This document shows, one piece after another, positions 20,861 to 34,500 of a stretch of 64,000 nt of DNA; position 1 is the first letter of the stretch; each line of letters begins with the position of its first letter. The notes under the pieces are model-generated. The model had not been told where the DNA came from. It searched no databases and worked only from the letters and a program-made list of their open reading frames with translations. Source of the stretch: Brachionus plicatilis (taxonomy: Eukaryota > Rotifera > Eurotatoria > Ploima > Brachionidae); contig QEOQ01000460.1 of NCBI GenBank assembly GCA_010279815.1, forward strand, positions 1,114,245 to 1,178,244. Direction: 5' to 3'. The position numbers and the translations under genes were made by a program.

Positions 20861-23378
20861 TTAGACTTTTGATTCGGAAGGGGAAACAACTTTAAATGAA
20901 AATTTTAGTTTTTTTTAAATTATAAAATAAATTCACAAAATTACCGTTCTTTCGCAAACTAGTCAAAGAAATTTCTTTCCGAGAATTATTTTCAAATGAT
21001 TTTATTTCGTTTTTTTTAATTTCTTCTTGTTTTTTAAAAAAGCGCTCCTTAGTTGCATAATAATCAACACTAGGTTCGAATAATTTTCTCTTTTAAAAAA
21101 TTAAAATAATGATTTTTTAAATGAATTTAAAGAAAATTTTAAATTACATAATTTTTTCCGTCTTTGTGTTTGAGTATAAATTGGTAAATGGCACAGATCG
21201 GAATTGCGCTAATCGGAATGGCAACAATTACCCAGCCAATAGCAACAGCATAGCTTGGATAGGGCCTACCATTTAGACTTATTGGATCACTTGGCATTAT
21301 TATTGAAGCAACTATTACAACCTTGAAACAATTAATTTTTATTTAAATTTCAAAAATTGGCAAAACTTACAAATAAAATAACTGGAGTAATAAACTTCCA
21401 GCTTATTTTCCAAATCATCCAAAATGCTCTTGATTTTTTGCCTATCATATGTTCAATATCATTTACTAAACGATCAGTTCCTTTTTTAAAAACAAATAAG
21501 ATTTCTGAATTGTTAACTAATAAATAATTTTACCATAGATCCAAGGTACTACAATGACTTGAAGTAATCCTACAACCAAAAGAGGGTATCCAGCAATAAC
21601 AGTATCAATTAAATTAAGAACATATAGACCACCCTATTGATGATTAATTAGCTTTGATCAATTTCTAATTTTAAATCTTACCCTTGTAACCATTGTTAGG
21701 GCGCACAAAAAGTAAACAATGACAATGATCAAGCGAGCTCCTAAATTTTTTGCTCTGGTATTAATTTGTTTCTTAAAAATGTCCACTGCTGTAGACATGA
21801 CCGATTCCATAATTGAGAATTCTGACCCAAAGCCAAGGGCCAACATCATGATAAAAAAAAGAAAACTAAAAAATGGTGCCGCGCTTCCCATCAAGCTAAG
21901 ACCTTCAGGATAGACGACAAAGGCAAGTTCTGGTCCCTGAGCAGCCACTTCATTAAATGAGCTCACACATTTTGTTATATACATGTGACCCAATACAGTG
22001 AAGATTGCAAAGCCTTTAAGAAAATTTTTAAATTTAATTTAATGCTAGATTTTAAAATTATTAACCAGCATAAAATCCTGTTAGACAATCCAATATAGGA
22101 ACTAATAATGAGTCTCTAAACAAGTTGTTATTAAAGGCATTAAAGCTGCTCATTGATATAAGACCACCAGAGCATGCAGATAGCGCATAAAATACTTGTA
22201 CAGTTGCATCTTTCCATAGTTCTGGATCTCCTAGTTTGGATGCATCAAAACTTCCAACATAAAATTTTATTCCTTCATTAGCACCATCTAATAATGCTCC
22301 GCGAACAACTAAAATTGTCAACATGACGTAAGGAAAAGTTGATGTAAAATAAGAAATTTTTCCTAAAGATTGAACTCCTTTAGCCAATGCAGCGTAAACG
22401 AAAAACCATGCCAAAATCAATGCTAAGACAAGATGAAGCACAAGTCCATCCAGGTTTTGAATTCCGTCTGAAATTTCCAAAACATTATCACTTCAAATTA
22501 AATAAATAAAAAACCAATTAAGACTAAAAAAATTTTCTATTACTAAAAATAAACTTCACTAGGAGATCGAATTGTAACTTTAAAAAAAAAAGAAAAATTG
22601 ATTTTATGGAAAAAAATTTTCACTGGAAAGGTACTGTTTTTAGATGTAAATGGGTATAATTCGGTTTTGCAATCACCAGACAAATTTTGCCTTTTAAAGC
22701 AATCAAACTGACCATTGCAATCGGCCCAAGGAAGTTCAGATCTTATTGAAAATACCAAATAATATAAACAGTAAGCAATGATGATATTATAGTAAAATCC
22801 AATAAAAGCATTAATTATGATCGCTGCGTATCCGAGTCCTTGAGCTATCGGAACCATTTTCTCGAATGCATGAGATGGAGAAAGACCGCTAAATTGTCCT
22901 ATTGAAGTTTCCAAAAAGAATGTTGGAATTCCGACAAGAAAAAGCATGAGAAAAAATGGAATCAGAAATGGAGCACCACCATGCTTAAACACCAAAAACG
23001 GAAACCTCCACACATTTCCTAGACCTACTGCATATCCAATTACAGTCAGAATAAATTCGATCGGGTTACCGAATTGAGCTCTTTCCTATTGATTAAATAA
23101 ATATAAAGTATTAAAATTATTAGACTTTGAACAAACCATTTTGATGGTAAATTAAAAATGGTCTAAGTCATTGCTTTAAAAATTTTATAAGTCTTTTTAA
23201 ATGAAAATAAAGGAAAGTACTAGGATTGTAAACTGAGAGCTTCAAATTTTGAAAGACTTTATTTTTTTTTCTCAATTTTTTGATACAATGTAATCAGAAA
23301 ACGAATATAATCTCAACAACTTGATGACCATTTTTAAGTTGTATTTAAAATAAATAATCTTACATGTTCAGTTGTCAT
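20861..23378 (-). CDS. Na+/Cl- dependent neurotransmitter-type symporter (SLC6 family)
   Basis: Plasma-membrane LeuT-fold transporter. Ten exons (23378-23364, 23085-22635, 22577-22544, 22490-22066, 22013-21682, 21633-21534, 21480-21371, 21321-21148, 21089-20945, 20889-20861) close in phase to 604 residues, the usual family length. Twelve hydrophobic segments can be traced. TM1 reads GYAVGLGNVWRFPF; the position that is Asp in monoamine carriers is Gly, pointing to an amino-acid-type substrate (GABA, glycine or similar). Large extracellular loop 2 contains the Cys pair ADCNGQFDC and a glycosylation sequon (NLS). TM6 begins VYAALAKGVQSLG, and the TM8 region is GFGSEFSIMES. The first coding exon supplies only five codons (MTTEH). 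Confidence 0.9.
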
Positions 23379-24195
23379 TTTTCCAAAATTTTTGAGGTAA
23401 ACTTTTTAAATGAAATGATGTATCCATCTCAAGATTTTAAAGCAAAAAAATGGTCTTAATCTATTTAGACTTATCGCAAGAATTGACGATTCTAAGTCTA
23501 AATGAATTGTTCGAATCACAAGTTTTATGATCCTACCATGCCATTGTGTGATAAACAAATTAAGAAAAGATAAGCTTTCATAAAATATCTTTTATTCAAG
23601 TAAAATAAAAAAATTTCAAAAAAAATAAAGAAATAACTGATAGTAAAAATTTTGGTGAATCTTTACACCGCAATAGAATAAAAACTTAAGTTATTTTACA
23701 ATTTATGTAAATGGAAAATTTGTGAGGCAATTTGTTACCATGCTGTTTAAATAGCCATCGTCATTAACCTAATAATTTGATCTGTTCACTAAAATTGTTT
23801 AAAAAAAATTAAAAATCCTTTATTTATTTTTTCAATGATTACTTTATTTTTGATAGATTTATTGCTTTCAGATCTTTTAATTTTTTTAACTAAAAATAAA
23901 AATAATCAAAGTTTAAATTAATTTTTAATTTTTTTAGGTAAAAAAAATTACATGTTCTGTTTGTTATTTGTTCGGCTCATAAATTTTGATTGTTAAGGCT
24001 CTTAAAAAGATATTTTTTATGAATAGGGACATTTTTTTTTAAATATTAAAATTTATCGGTAAATAAATATTTATCTTGGTCATTAATTAGATGTTATTTT
24101 TTTTTCTATTATTTAGATTAAATAAGTTCTATTGTTTTTTTGATAAAAAAAAAGTATTCGAAATGTCTTTTTAAAATAAATCTCTTTTTTTCTAA
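23379..24195. other. Intergenic spacer upstream of the SLC6 gene
   Basis: AT-rich, with no exon chain found on either strand. It must hold the SLC6 promoter and the 3' end of the small membrane-protein gene at 24.2-24.9 kb. Confidence 0.4.
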
Positions 24196-24872
24196 TCAAG
24201 AGTCTAATTTTTTATTGCTCTAAAATCAAAAAGAAATTTTAGAGAATCAAAACTTACTTTACGTACATCTTTTAAATAATCTTCGTTGTTTGCTAATTTT
24301 TCTCTAATCTTTGAAGTATTTTTAAATTCTAAAAAGTTTATTCAAAATAGATAAATTACCTTTTTGAAAAGACCTTCATATTCGTCCATTTTAATTTTGA
24401 ACGCATCAATGTCCTTTTGAGTATTCGAATTTTGTAAATCGACTTGATTTTTCAAGTTATTCAATAAATTTTGAAATTTTGAATACGAAAAAATCATTGA
24501 AAAAGCAAATAGAAGAGATATGATTACAAAAAGTCCGATAAAAAAAAGTTTGAACATCCGACAGTAATACCTTCTACGCCTCCTTAAAAGATTAGATCAA
24601 ACATTAATAAAATTTTTGTCTTTTATTTACTCTCGGATGGTAGTCTTGTTTGCGGTAAAAAAATATTCTTGGTCATCACTGGACGAATAATTCAAAAGCC
24701 GGCCGGTGCCTCCACTGGTACCTATACTAGTACTCATATTGAATGCGTCTGCAGAGTTCTTTTTTGATAAGCTTTTGTATTTTACATTATTTTTTATCAA
24801 TGCATTAAGTTCTTTTCGCTTTTTCATGCGTTTTGGACCGCGTAAGTTCCATGTTATAACTTCTTCGTCCAT
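24196..24872 (-). CDS. Small single-pass membrane protein with a coiled coil
   Basis: Exons 24872-24631, 24591-24360, 24308-24258 and a short last exon 24219-24196 join to 182 residues. The N-terminal 80 residues are basic and Ser-rich, predicted cytosolic. An Arg cluster (RERRRRYYCR) precedes one strong membrane helix (LFFIGLFVIISLLFAF, about residues 93-110). The remaining part is a heptad-like coiled coil (FQNLLNNLKNQVDLQ... MDEYEGLFKK). This is type II topology by the positive-inside rule. I do not recognise a family. The last exon is the least certain part. Confidence 0.6.
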
Positions 24873-25191
24873 TTCAGATCGAGTTAAAAACTAAATTGTC
24901 TCACGCATCAACTACCATTAAAAAGGTATTTGAATATTTTCTCAGTTTAAAATATTTATTTTAATTTATGATGTTACTTCAAATAAAATTATTAAAAATT
25001 ATGATTGAAAAAATAAAATTCAAAATTTTTTATATTTGTGCATAAGAAAAAAATAAGCATGAGCAAAACTCAATTAATAATTCTGATTCTTTAGGAAAAT
25101 TATACAAAAATTAAAAAAAAAATAAATTTTTTTTTCAATACTTTTTTATTATTAAGAGTAAAAAATAAAGCTTTTCTTAAAACGAATTTAT

Positions 25192-27007
25192 TTAAGAGTT
25201 GTTGTTGAATCGATTTTTGGCATCTTGTCGATCTCTAAATAATTCATGATGCAAAAGAATATTTTTCACCTTTTAAAAATAATTTAAAAAAAGTATGCAA
25301 AATGTGTCCAAGAAATAATTTACTTTTTCATTTTGAGCTAAATTATATTCTTGGGCCAGATTGTTCAATTGGGTCAAAATTATTTCATTTAAACTTGGAT
25401 TTTTGCACAAACGAGTAAAATCATAGTTTAGATTATATGTATCTGCTAAATTTTGTATGTGGGCTTTATTAGGGACAACACTCGCCACTAAATTTTTGTT
25501 TTTATCGCAAAAAATGAATATTTGTTGCACCAAGTTTCCTTTTTGGTAAATTTTTTCCAGTCGGTTTAAAGATCCATCATCGCACAGTCTCAATTCATCA
25601 TCAACCATTATCTTGGATTTAATATAAAACCAAGAAAAGTTTATTTAAATTATAAACTACTTTAGTCAAGGATTCAGACCCGAGCACGCTTCTTGAATAT
25701 TGTTTACCATCATTGTTCGAATTTGGCAAATTTTCTAATTCGCAAGTAATTTCAATTATTTCACAACCAATTTTTTCAAAAAATCCAATAATCTCTTTGT
25801 CATAAACAACGCTATCTGTAAATATTAACTTGAGTCTAATTTTTGAATGGTCATTTTTTATTTCTGACTTTAGCTTAAAACAAAATTTTTCATTAATGAA
25901 GTAAACTTTTATCCAAAAATTCTTTTTACTTGATCAAATAGAGTTTTTATCTGAATTTTATTTAAATAAGCAACAGTGGGACTCAGCCTTTTAATTTTTC
26001 GGTAAATATTATCGCTATTTGATGGACTGTAGGCAATTGAACCATTATTTCTCAAAATTAAAATCTAAAATAAATTTTAATTAATTTGTTTATGATTGAT
26101 AATTTATTTTAGCTTTACTTGAATCACAGTGTTTAAAATACTCCAACTAGATTGACCTGAGTAGTAAACTTCTTTATTAGGAAGCAAAAATATTTTTTTT
26201 TCTTTAAGTTTATTTTCAACAAGCTTATTGGCAATGGCAATAGATGAATTGGTCAAAACAGCATCGTATACGGATTCATTGTTTTTGTAAAATATTGAAT
26301 GTAAGTTGTTTTGAAACTAATTTTCTATAGTGAATTGAATAAATCTAAATTTAAAATTACCCTTGGATTCTTTGGATTACTTCGACCAATTTCTTTTATT
26401 CTTTCAAAATTAACTAAATGAATATTTAAAGTTCTGGCTTTCTCAATTGCGTAATCTTCAATTTGGTTTTCTAAACTAATTATAAGCTTTAAATTGGAGT
26501 TCTTTTGCATTAAATCAATCGCCATATAACTATTATCGCATACTACTACGCTTAATTTACCTTTAAAATTAATAAAAAATTTTAAAAATTTGATTTATTT
26601 TTATATTTTGATTTTACTTTCATTGAGTATTTTTGATATTTCAGCAATGGATCTTTTTTTGTGAATTGGTACTCTAATAAAAGAGAATAAACCACAGCAT
26701 AAATCAAGAAGAGTGCATTCTGGTCTGTCCGACATGTAAAAGCCAATTTTTGCATCTCGATCAGAGCTTAGACCAAGCGACATGAGACCGCTACCAAGTT
26801 CGTAAATCTCATTTTTAACATCTGAATATTTTACCCACTTCATTTCATCCGATTTGTTTTCATCGTGTACAAAAATTTGTTGTTCGGCTATATTAATGTT
26901 TTTATTTATCATTAATTTAAAATTAAATATCAATTTGAAAAAAAAATACTATTTTTGTATGTTTTGTTTAATTGCTCATACAATGAATTGAAAGACTTTT
27001 CATTCAC
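25192..27007 (-). CDS. Long-chain acyl-CoA synthetase-like pseudoenzyme (5' end incomplete)
   Basis: Exons 27007-26950, 26887-26618, 26560-26361, 26316-26119, 26064-25930, 25873-25661, 25611-25324 and 25269-25192 keep phase over 479 residues, against about 700 for a normal ACSL. Collinear ACSL landmarks are EMKWVKYSDV, KIGFYMSDRPECTLLDLCC, NPKNPR, TRLCKNPSLNEIIL and KVKNILLHHELF. The catalytic elements are gone: where TSGTTGxPKG should follow NPKNPR the protein reads VLTNSSIAIANKL; the GYGQTE block, the TGD motif, the DRKK linker and GEYIAPEKIE are missing or unrecognisable. The frame is nonetheless open across eight exons with good splice sites, which argues for a retained non-catalytic protein rather than a dead pseudogene. 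No start Met was located; an upstream coding exon near 27060-27100 is possible. Confidence 0.75.
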
Positions 27008-27199
27008 CTAAAAAAAACTCTTAAGATAATTCAATGTGAATTTCAATTTTAAAATTTAAACCTTTTTTTCTCTTTGTCTTGAAAACGACTCTTAAAATGA
27101 ATATTTATAATTAAAAATATGAAAAAAGAAATTAAATATTTTGGAATATAAAAATTTTAAAAAAATTGAGAGAAATCTTTTTAGAAATGGACAATAAAT

Positions 27200-28096
27200 T
27201 TAATTACCAAAATGGTTTCTGTGAGGGAAAAACTCATAAATTTCTTCGCCTTGATATTCGGCTTGAGAATAAGAATTCTGGTTTGAAAACATTTCGTCAA
27301 TACCAATTTCTTCTAAATAATCAAAATCAATAAAGGAATCATTATCTATTTCACTTTTAAATTGTTCATATTTTTTCATATTGGTAAATTCAAATTGTTG
27401 CTTGTAAGCTTCAGGATCAACTTTATACACACCAAGGTCATGGAATACAGGCTCAATTTTAACCAACGGAGTTTGCCATTCAATCAATTCATTTTTTAAA
27501 TACTCTCGACTTGGATTACAACTTTTTTCATAGATAATTTTCTTTTTTCTATTTGGATAAGGGAGCCATTTTTCTATAATTATATCTGGTGGTTTCAAAG
27601 GCATGTCGGGCATTTTTTCCACAATAATTTTTCGTGGAGGAGGAGCAATTTTTCTGCCAGGAATTGTGATTATTTTTTTTTCCGATTTTTTCGGTGGTTC
27701 TGGTGGATGTTCTCGGTACACAATTGGCTCTGGGGTTTTTGGTCGATTTCCTTCTTGGCGAATGATTAGAGGTGGCGCCGGAGGCTCTTGAACACATGGC
27801 TCCTCTCTTATAATTATCTCTTCAGGCTCCGGTGTTGGAGGCCTCAAATAGCGGACCAAAACCTCCTGATTTTGCTGGATCTTTGCACTATTCTGCTTGT
27901 TAATAATCATCGGGTCGTCATCTTTGTTTATTGGATATTCATTTAGATTAATTGGACCTTGCCAGTTCATGCATTCGTCTTTGTTTAACCAAACTCCAGT
28001 CTCATTGTTCACAGTAGTGGCATCTTCGGTCTTGACCTGAATGGGCTCTTGGGAATCGAGAACTTGCCTCTCAATTTCCGAAACGTATTCAGTCAT
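27200..28096 (-). CDS. Proline-rich protein with PPxP-EP / IIVEK repeats
   Basis: Single-exon frame of 298 residues. The N-terminal 90 residues are acidic and Asn/Gln-rich. The centre (about 90-200) is built of imperfect repeats such as RPPTPEPEEIIIREE, RPKTPEPIVYREHPPEPP, PPPRKIIVEKMP and PPDIIIEKWLPYP. This charged-valine/isoleucine plus proline texture recalls alveolin/articulin-type cytoskeletal proteins and related animal proteins. The C-terminus is acidic/aromatic (DFDYLEEIGIDEMF). There is no signal peptide or membrane segment. The specific orthologue is unknown; a cytoskeletal role is only a suggestion from composition. Confidence 0.7.
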   Translation of the reverse strand: MTEYVSEIERQVLDSQEPIQVKTEDATTVNNETGVWLNKDECMNWQGPINLNEYPINKDDDPMIINKQNSAKIQQNQEVLVRYLRPPTPEPEEIIIREEPCVQEPPAPPLIIRQEGNRPKTPEPIVYREHPPEPPKKSEKKIITIPGRKIAPPPRKIIVEKMPDMPLKPPDIIIEKWLPYPNRKKKIIYEKSCNPSREYLKNELIEWQTPLVKIEPVFHDLGVYKVDPEAYKQQFEFTNMKKYEQFKSEIDNDSFIDFDYLEEIGIDEMFSNQNSYSQAEYQGEEIYEFFPHRNHFGN

Positions 28097-28553
28097 TTTT
28101 ATCTAGTGGTAAGGTAAAAGTGATCGTTGTTTTATTTTCAAGCTTTTATTAATTAAACTTTTTTTTTGTTAATTAGTTCTACATAAATAAACGATGTTAT
28201 GTAAAAATAGACAATAAATAAAAATTCGTTGATTTTGATAAGGTAGCAAAGTATCCTTGTTAATTTGTGTTAAATGAAGGCAAACAAATTAAATGAAAGA
28301 ATTTTTTTTTTAAATTTAAAATTTCAGAAAGTAAAAAATAAGTAAAAAAGAGCTTTGGATTTTTATTCATTCAAATTTAGTAAAGCATTTAAAAAAAATA
28401 AAATAAAAATAGAAGAGACGTAAAATAGAAAAAAAATCAAAAAAAAAATGAGAGAAAAAAAATCATAAAAATTGCTTTTTTCCTTTTAATATTTTTTGAC
28501 TAAATTTGAATTATATTCAACTTCAAGCGTTCGTTATGTACAAATTCTGATTT
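28097..28553. other. Short intergenic spacer
   Basis: A-rich spacer between the 3' end of the KMT2 gene and the 5' end of the proline-rich gene, both on the minus strand. Nothing else was recognised. Confidence 0.4.
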
Positions 28554-31500
28554 TTAATTCATCCACTTTTTACAATTTGCTGATCCGCATAAACACTGAA
28601 TTTTGCTGCTTTCATCCTCAAATTCAAATTGGTAATCATAAGTTAACTAGAAAGAAAAAAACAATATTTTAGCTATTGATGCTTAATTAAGTAGATAAAT
28701 TTGATTACTTCTTCTCCTTTGAGTATCTTTTTGTTTGCTATTATGATTATTTTTTGGTCTTTTTCAACCGAAACTGTTTCAGCTACGCAATTTGGATCAC
28801 AACAGTGGTTTATGTAACGAGCTAGGCCTCCAGATATAGTTGCATCAACAACAAGTTCGTCATTCAAACGGAACATGTAAATACCGCGGTTCTAAAAGTA
28901 GCAAAATATTATTCAAAATCATCAAAAAAAAATTTTATTAATCAACGTCAGATTACGCATTATGGTCAAATTATATTTCAATTAGAAATTTTTTTCACCT
29001 ATGATGAAATTTTGTATATTGTCAATTTTTTTCTTTTTAGATTAAAAAAAAATATAATTAAATCATGCATGACTTTTTTATCAAATAAATTTTTAAATCA
29101 TTAGCATATGTTTTTATTCAGGCATTAGCGATGGGAACTTTTCCCGGAACCAAAATATTGTGTAGTAGTGAATCTAAAATTGTTTTTCTAAATTAGGTTA
29201 TTATTCTTAACAAATTTGGGGAACAATTTTGAATGATTGAAGAGAATCGTCATTAAATAAGTTTAATAATAAAGTTTAGCTTAAACTTTATTTTTAGACT
29301 AATTTTTTACAAAATTTGATGAGTAAATTATTATTATAAATTTTTATAAATCAGATATTGTGAAATTTTTTAGTAACAACCGCAAATTTTTTACTTCTAG
29401 TAAAACATTTTAAATTTATTTATCTTTCATTATGTTCTTTTGGACTGAATTTCACAAAAACTATTAATAGAATATATTTTTTTTTGGGTCATTATGTGGT
29501 TTATATTATTATTTTTATTGTTTTTATTATTATGACTTTGATACGTTGATGAACTTTTGATATAAATAATTTTTTCAAATATTAATAATTAGTCGCTTAT
29601 TAATTATCTTTTTAGGTAATTTTTTAATAATTTGAATTGATTAAAATTAACAAATTTTTTTTACTTTTTTTACTTTAATTTATAGACAAATTTTGAAAAA
29701 TTTGATGAATATGAGTGAAATAGACTTGGGTTACACTCTTGATAGATACATGATCTAGTTGACCCAAAATCAATTACATGCCAAATGTTGGAAAACTGTT
29801 ATGTTTGTAAAAGGTAGCTAAAAAAACTCAATTATTGAGTATTTTTCCAGTTTAAGTTTTGCCATAGTTGAGAGTGCCATACATTTTACAATCATATTTC
29901 ATTCATGGACAATAATTTGTATTATACTACTTAAATATCTTCAAGTCAACTTTTCAATTATTCTTTTTTATTAGTTCAAATGAAATTTTTTTTTAATTAA
30001 ATAAATTTAATTTAACAAAAACATATAATGAAACGTATGAAAAAGATAAAACAAAAATGCTTCGAATTATCATTTGAGCCATTTTTTGATTATTGATACA
30101 ATCAAATATTAACAAAACTTTTTAAAAGAAAATAAATTTTAAGTTAAAGAAACCTAATTTAAAAATAAACCATATTGTGACTATTTTACTGCATTGTCAA
30201 TTTAGAGTTTATTTGAAATTAGATCTTTTTTAATAAAATCTTAGATAAAATAAAGGGATCCGGAGCGTAGCCCTGGTTTAGAGAAATCGGTTCAGAAAAA
30301 ATAGTTTGGGTTATTTCTTGAATAGTGCTTGATTTTTTTTAAATAATTGGTCATTGATTTAGAAAAAAAATACAAAAATACTTAGAATTTTCTATCAATT
30401 TTAATTAGATATTTCAGTACCAAAAATCCGGATATATATTTATTCTTAATAAATAATAGTTTTTGGTATTTAAATATTTTTTAAAATTATAAAAATCTTT
30501 GTTAAATCAGTTTTAATTTATTTTTAATTTTCTTAATTATTGAATAGTTGAATGAGTTTAAAAAATTAAAAAGTTGTTTTAGATGAAAATTTGAATAAAT
30601 GAATAGAACACATAGTTATCATAAAATAAAAAAATGATAATTGTAAAATTGAATAACACAAAAAGTTGTCCATTAGTCGATATTCTTTTAATTTTCTTAA
30701 AATTTCTTTGAGGATTTCAGAAAATTTTTGCATTTGATTCATTTTTGAATTAATTTAACTTATTTAAAAAATTATAAATTTTCTTTTTAATCACTTCTTT
30801 AGATCTTATTTTCAATATATATATATATGATCTTAATATTCCATTGTTAGATAAATTCTTAATTCATATTGTTTAGATTTTTCCTAAATTTAAACCAAAG
30901 CCTACTCTTAATTAAACGAGAAAAAAATAAAATATTTAAATTGTTATTTTTCTTCATCCAAAAATGAGGACAAAATGCTGAAAACAATATTTTTCACCTA
31001 TTTTGTCTAACAATCGTAAACATTTGCTAAAATTCCATACATAATAAAAAATTAGAATACCTGTGATTCATAAAGTTTTTCACGTCTATTAGCTACTTCA
31101 TTTCGAATCAATTCTCCTATATATTCAATAATCATTGTATTTTTTTCCAAGTCCCTAGCGGCAAACAGACCAAGACCCTTGAATTGTCAAAATTAAAAAA
31201 AAATCAAACACAAGCAAAAGACCTCTAAGTAAAAGATTACCTGAATTTTTGATTTTTTCAAATAAACATTCTGCCTCCATTCAGCTTTTAATTTTCTAAA
31301 TTGACTCGACTTCGATTGAAAAAATTGTTTGGAATAAGCCACCATGCCATTGTTATCCAAATCAGCGCCCATTTTAACAAAATCATCATCTTCGGACAAA
31401 TCTTGAACTCTGTCGTAAACATTGTCAGCTGCTTGATTTAGATTGAGTCCATTCGAGTTAAGTCCACTGGCACTTGCATTGCTTTCACTCCGCTGGACCG

Positions 31501-34500
31501 GATTAGGCACGGTGGTTGGACAAGTCAAAGTTCTAGACTTCCTAAAATGAGTTCTCAACTTGGGCTCACTTCTGGCAGAGCCGGTCGGATTAATGGCCAA
31601 AGGCATGTCCAGTAGCTGCAATTTGCCAAACTTGAACGCATAATTTGTCAGGGTCTCGACGCCAGGCAGCGACTCCACCAGCCTGATAACATGAGGCTCA
31701 GCCAGTCCATACATATACTCGCCACTAAAATAATTCGGAAACAATTTGACCAAATCCAAATGTTTTCTCATCAGCTCAACTCTTTCCAATATTCTCTTCC
31801 ATAAATCACTGGGCGACTTGTCCACAATTACTTCCCTGTCGCCGCTCTCTTCGGTTATGGTCACCGAAAACTCGGGCCTGCCGTCCACTTCCTCAATGCT
31901 ACACAAATACTGGCATCGTTTAAAGCAACTTTTGGTCGACCAATAGATTCTAGTCGCCCTGTAGCCTACAGGATAGATGTAATCCCTGTTATTGAACAGA
32001 CCAGTGCTCAGCTGATGAGGCAGCAGTTGACCAATGTTGTGCAACACAAGACTTCCTATGCGAATGGCATAGGCACTTTCGTCAAAGTCTCGGATCATGA
32101 AACTTTGTATTTGGGCCACTTCATCCCGCTGTATCCAAACACTTCTCTTCACGCTCAGATCACCAAGTCGATTTTCGTTCAATGCTTTGCATGAATGAGT
32201 GGAGCAATAAATTGTCTTGTCCTGATTGAACGCACACTTGTCCTTTACTGCACACGGAAAATGGTAGAAACAATTGCACTTGGGACTGAAACAGCGCAGC
32301 GAGGCGCCTTTTTCATGACAATAACAACACTGTAGATTGAGGCTTTTTTTGTAGGCCAACTCTACATTTATCAGTGCTCCATTCATTGTCTCATAGACTT
32401 CATCAGACCACAGCGCACAATTCAAATGCGACCATTTGTCCACGTCCAGACTGAGCAAACGGCACGGACCATTTTGTTCCAAGTCACCTGACTGCTTGCA
32501 GAACACACATGTGCGACTATCAGCATAGCCATTTGCTTTCAATAGCTCGAACTTTTCCGATTGCATGCCATTGTCATTTTTGGTCATGTTTTGGAGCAGA
32601 TCACGCGACCATCTGAGCAGTCTTTTTTCTTTTTTGGGCACACACTCACTTCTTGTCGGCACTGTGTGCCCAATGTCTTGATTCTGCGATTTTAATTGTT
32701 TTAAATTGAGCAATTTTCTAAATGATAGTCGACAGTATTTGGAACAAAATAAAATTTTACCATCTATATTTTCTTTTTCTTCATTTAGAAAGGCCTCACA
32801 AAACGAGCATGTGCTAAATTTTGTGCTGGAAAGAGACTGCATTGTGTACATGGTTTCCTGGTTAGTGTTTGGTTTTAAATGTTCGTCCAATTTTGACTCA
32901 TACTTGACTATTTTGCCCAAGTGGACAACACCCGGCATGTCAATGTTCAATATTTCGCTCAATTTTTCCACTGTCTCTTTAAAGTTTAGGCCAGCTTTTT
33001 GTGACAATTTAAATGTGGTCTTGACCATGTCACCACTTAGAGTGGGCTCAGTGGCTTCTTTTTTTATTTCATTTGGCTGTAGGTCAATGCGCGGACTAGA
33101 CGGCTCTCTGAGCAATACCTGTCCACTGTAATCTGTCATGTTCGAGTCTTCGTCGAACATTTTCTCACTGGTTGCCTCACTTTCCAGCAGTCGATGCAGC
33201 CTATTGCTAGAATCGGTCATCAACTCGCGGTTAGTGTCCACACTGGGCGGCCTGGTTAAATTGGCCGAGCAAATTTTGACCGATTGTTGGACAGTTTTTT
33301 TGTTATAAGTGGTTATTTTATTTTCGATATCTTCCAAAATGTTCTCTTTGAATTGGCGAGGTTCTATGCTGATTTTTAGATTGTACATGTTGCCAAAATG
33401 GTTGAGATTGTAGTGGCGAAATTTGAGTAAATGGTCTTTTTCTGGCAAGCTCACATGCTGGTATATTTCGTCATTGTGGTCAATTTTTGGCTGACACATG
33501 CTCAATAGACCAAAGGACTTAAGCTCGTCCAGAATTCTATTGATCAATGTTTCATTGCTCATTTCCTGATTTGCCTTGGTATTTTTTCGCTTGCGCGGAT
33601 TGTCATCTTCGCTTATGTTCGATTCGATTTTGTTCTTTAGATCAGACAGCAGCTTGTTCTGTTGTTTTGGTTTTTGGCTTCTTGGCTTCTCATTTTTGGG
33701 CTTTTTTACTTTTTCGCTATTAGCTGCTTGAGTTGATGGCGGTATGTTTTCGGTTTTTATTTCGGGCTTTGGCTCCGGCACCGCGTTTTTTGGCGCTGTA
33801 TTCAGCAATTGTTTGAGCAATGTGTTGTCGCTTTTGTTTACGTAGCTTTGGTTCATGATGGCAAAGTTTTGAGCGTCTTGACTTGATTGGGAATAAGTGC
33901 TCGATTGGGTGGTCGGGTTGTAGGTGATTCCATAGCTGTTTAGCAATTCGTGATTGATCACTACTTTGTTGCTTAATTTTGAGCTAAAATGAGATTCTTG
34001 TTTGTGAAAATTTTGCCCGTTTTCTCCACTATTGACCATGTGCGAACTAGCTGACATTTGTGGCTGTCCTTTAGGCTGATCGAACTCGTCAATTTGGCCG
34101 TCCAACTGCAAATATTTAAGATTGTTATTCTGGGATATGGCTTGCATGCTGTTCGACTGTGGTTGCTGCTGGGACATTTGCTGCTGCTCGTTTGGAGAGA
34201 CCAGTAGGTTTTTGACCATGATGTTGTTTTTCAAATCGTGAATGTTAAAATTTTGATTTTGCATTGGTGCTTCATTGATGACCAACTCGTTGCCTGGAAT
34301 GGATAAAATTTTCTTAAGATTGTCTTCTCTGTAGGGTAATTTGTTAACATTAGCTGATTGAGCCTCCTGAAGGTTGAATTGATTAGTGGATGGAATTATA
34401 AACACGTTGCTATTCGAGTTCAATTGATGAAAATTTTGTGTCAGACTTTGTTGGTGCTGTTGTTGGTTCTGTTGATTTTGAGAGTTTATCATTAATATTT

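Noticed and set aside
31746..33131. Plus-strand open frames opposite KMT2 exon 11
   Set aside because: Antisense shadows of a GC-richer coding exon; no domain and no splice context.
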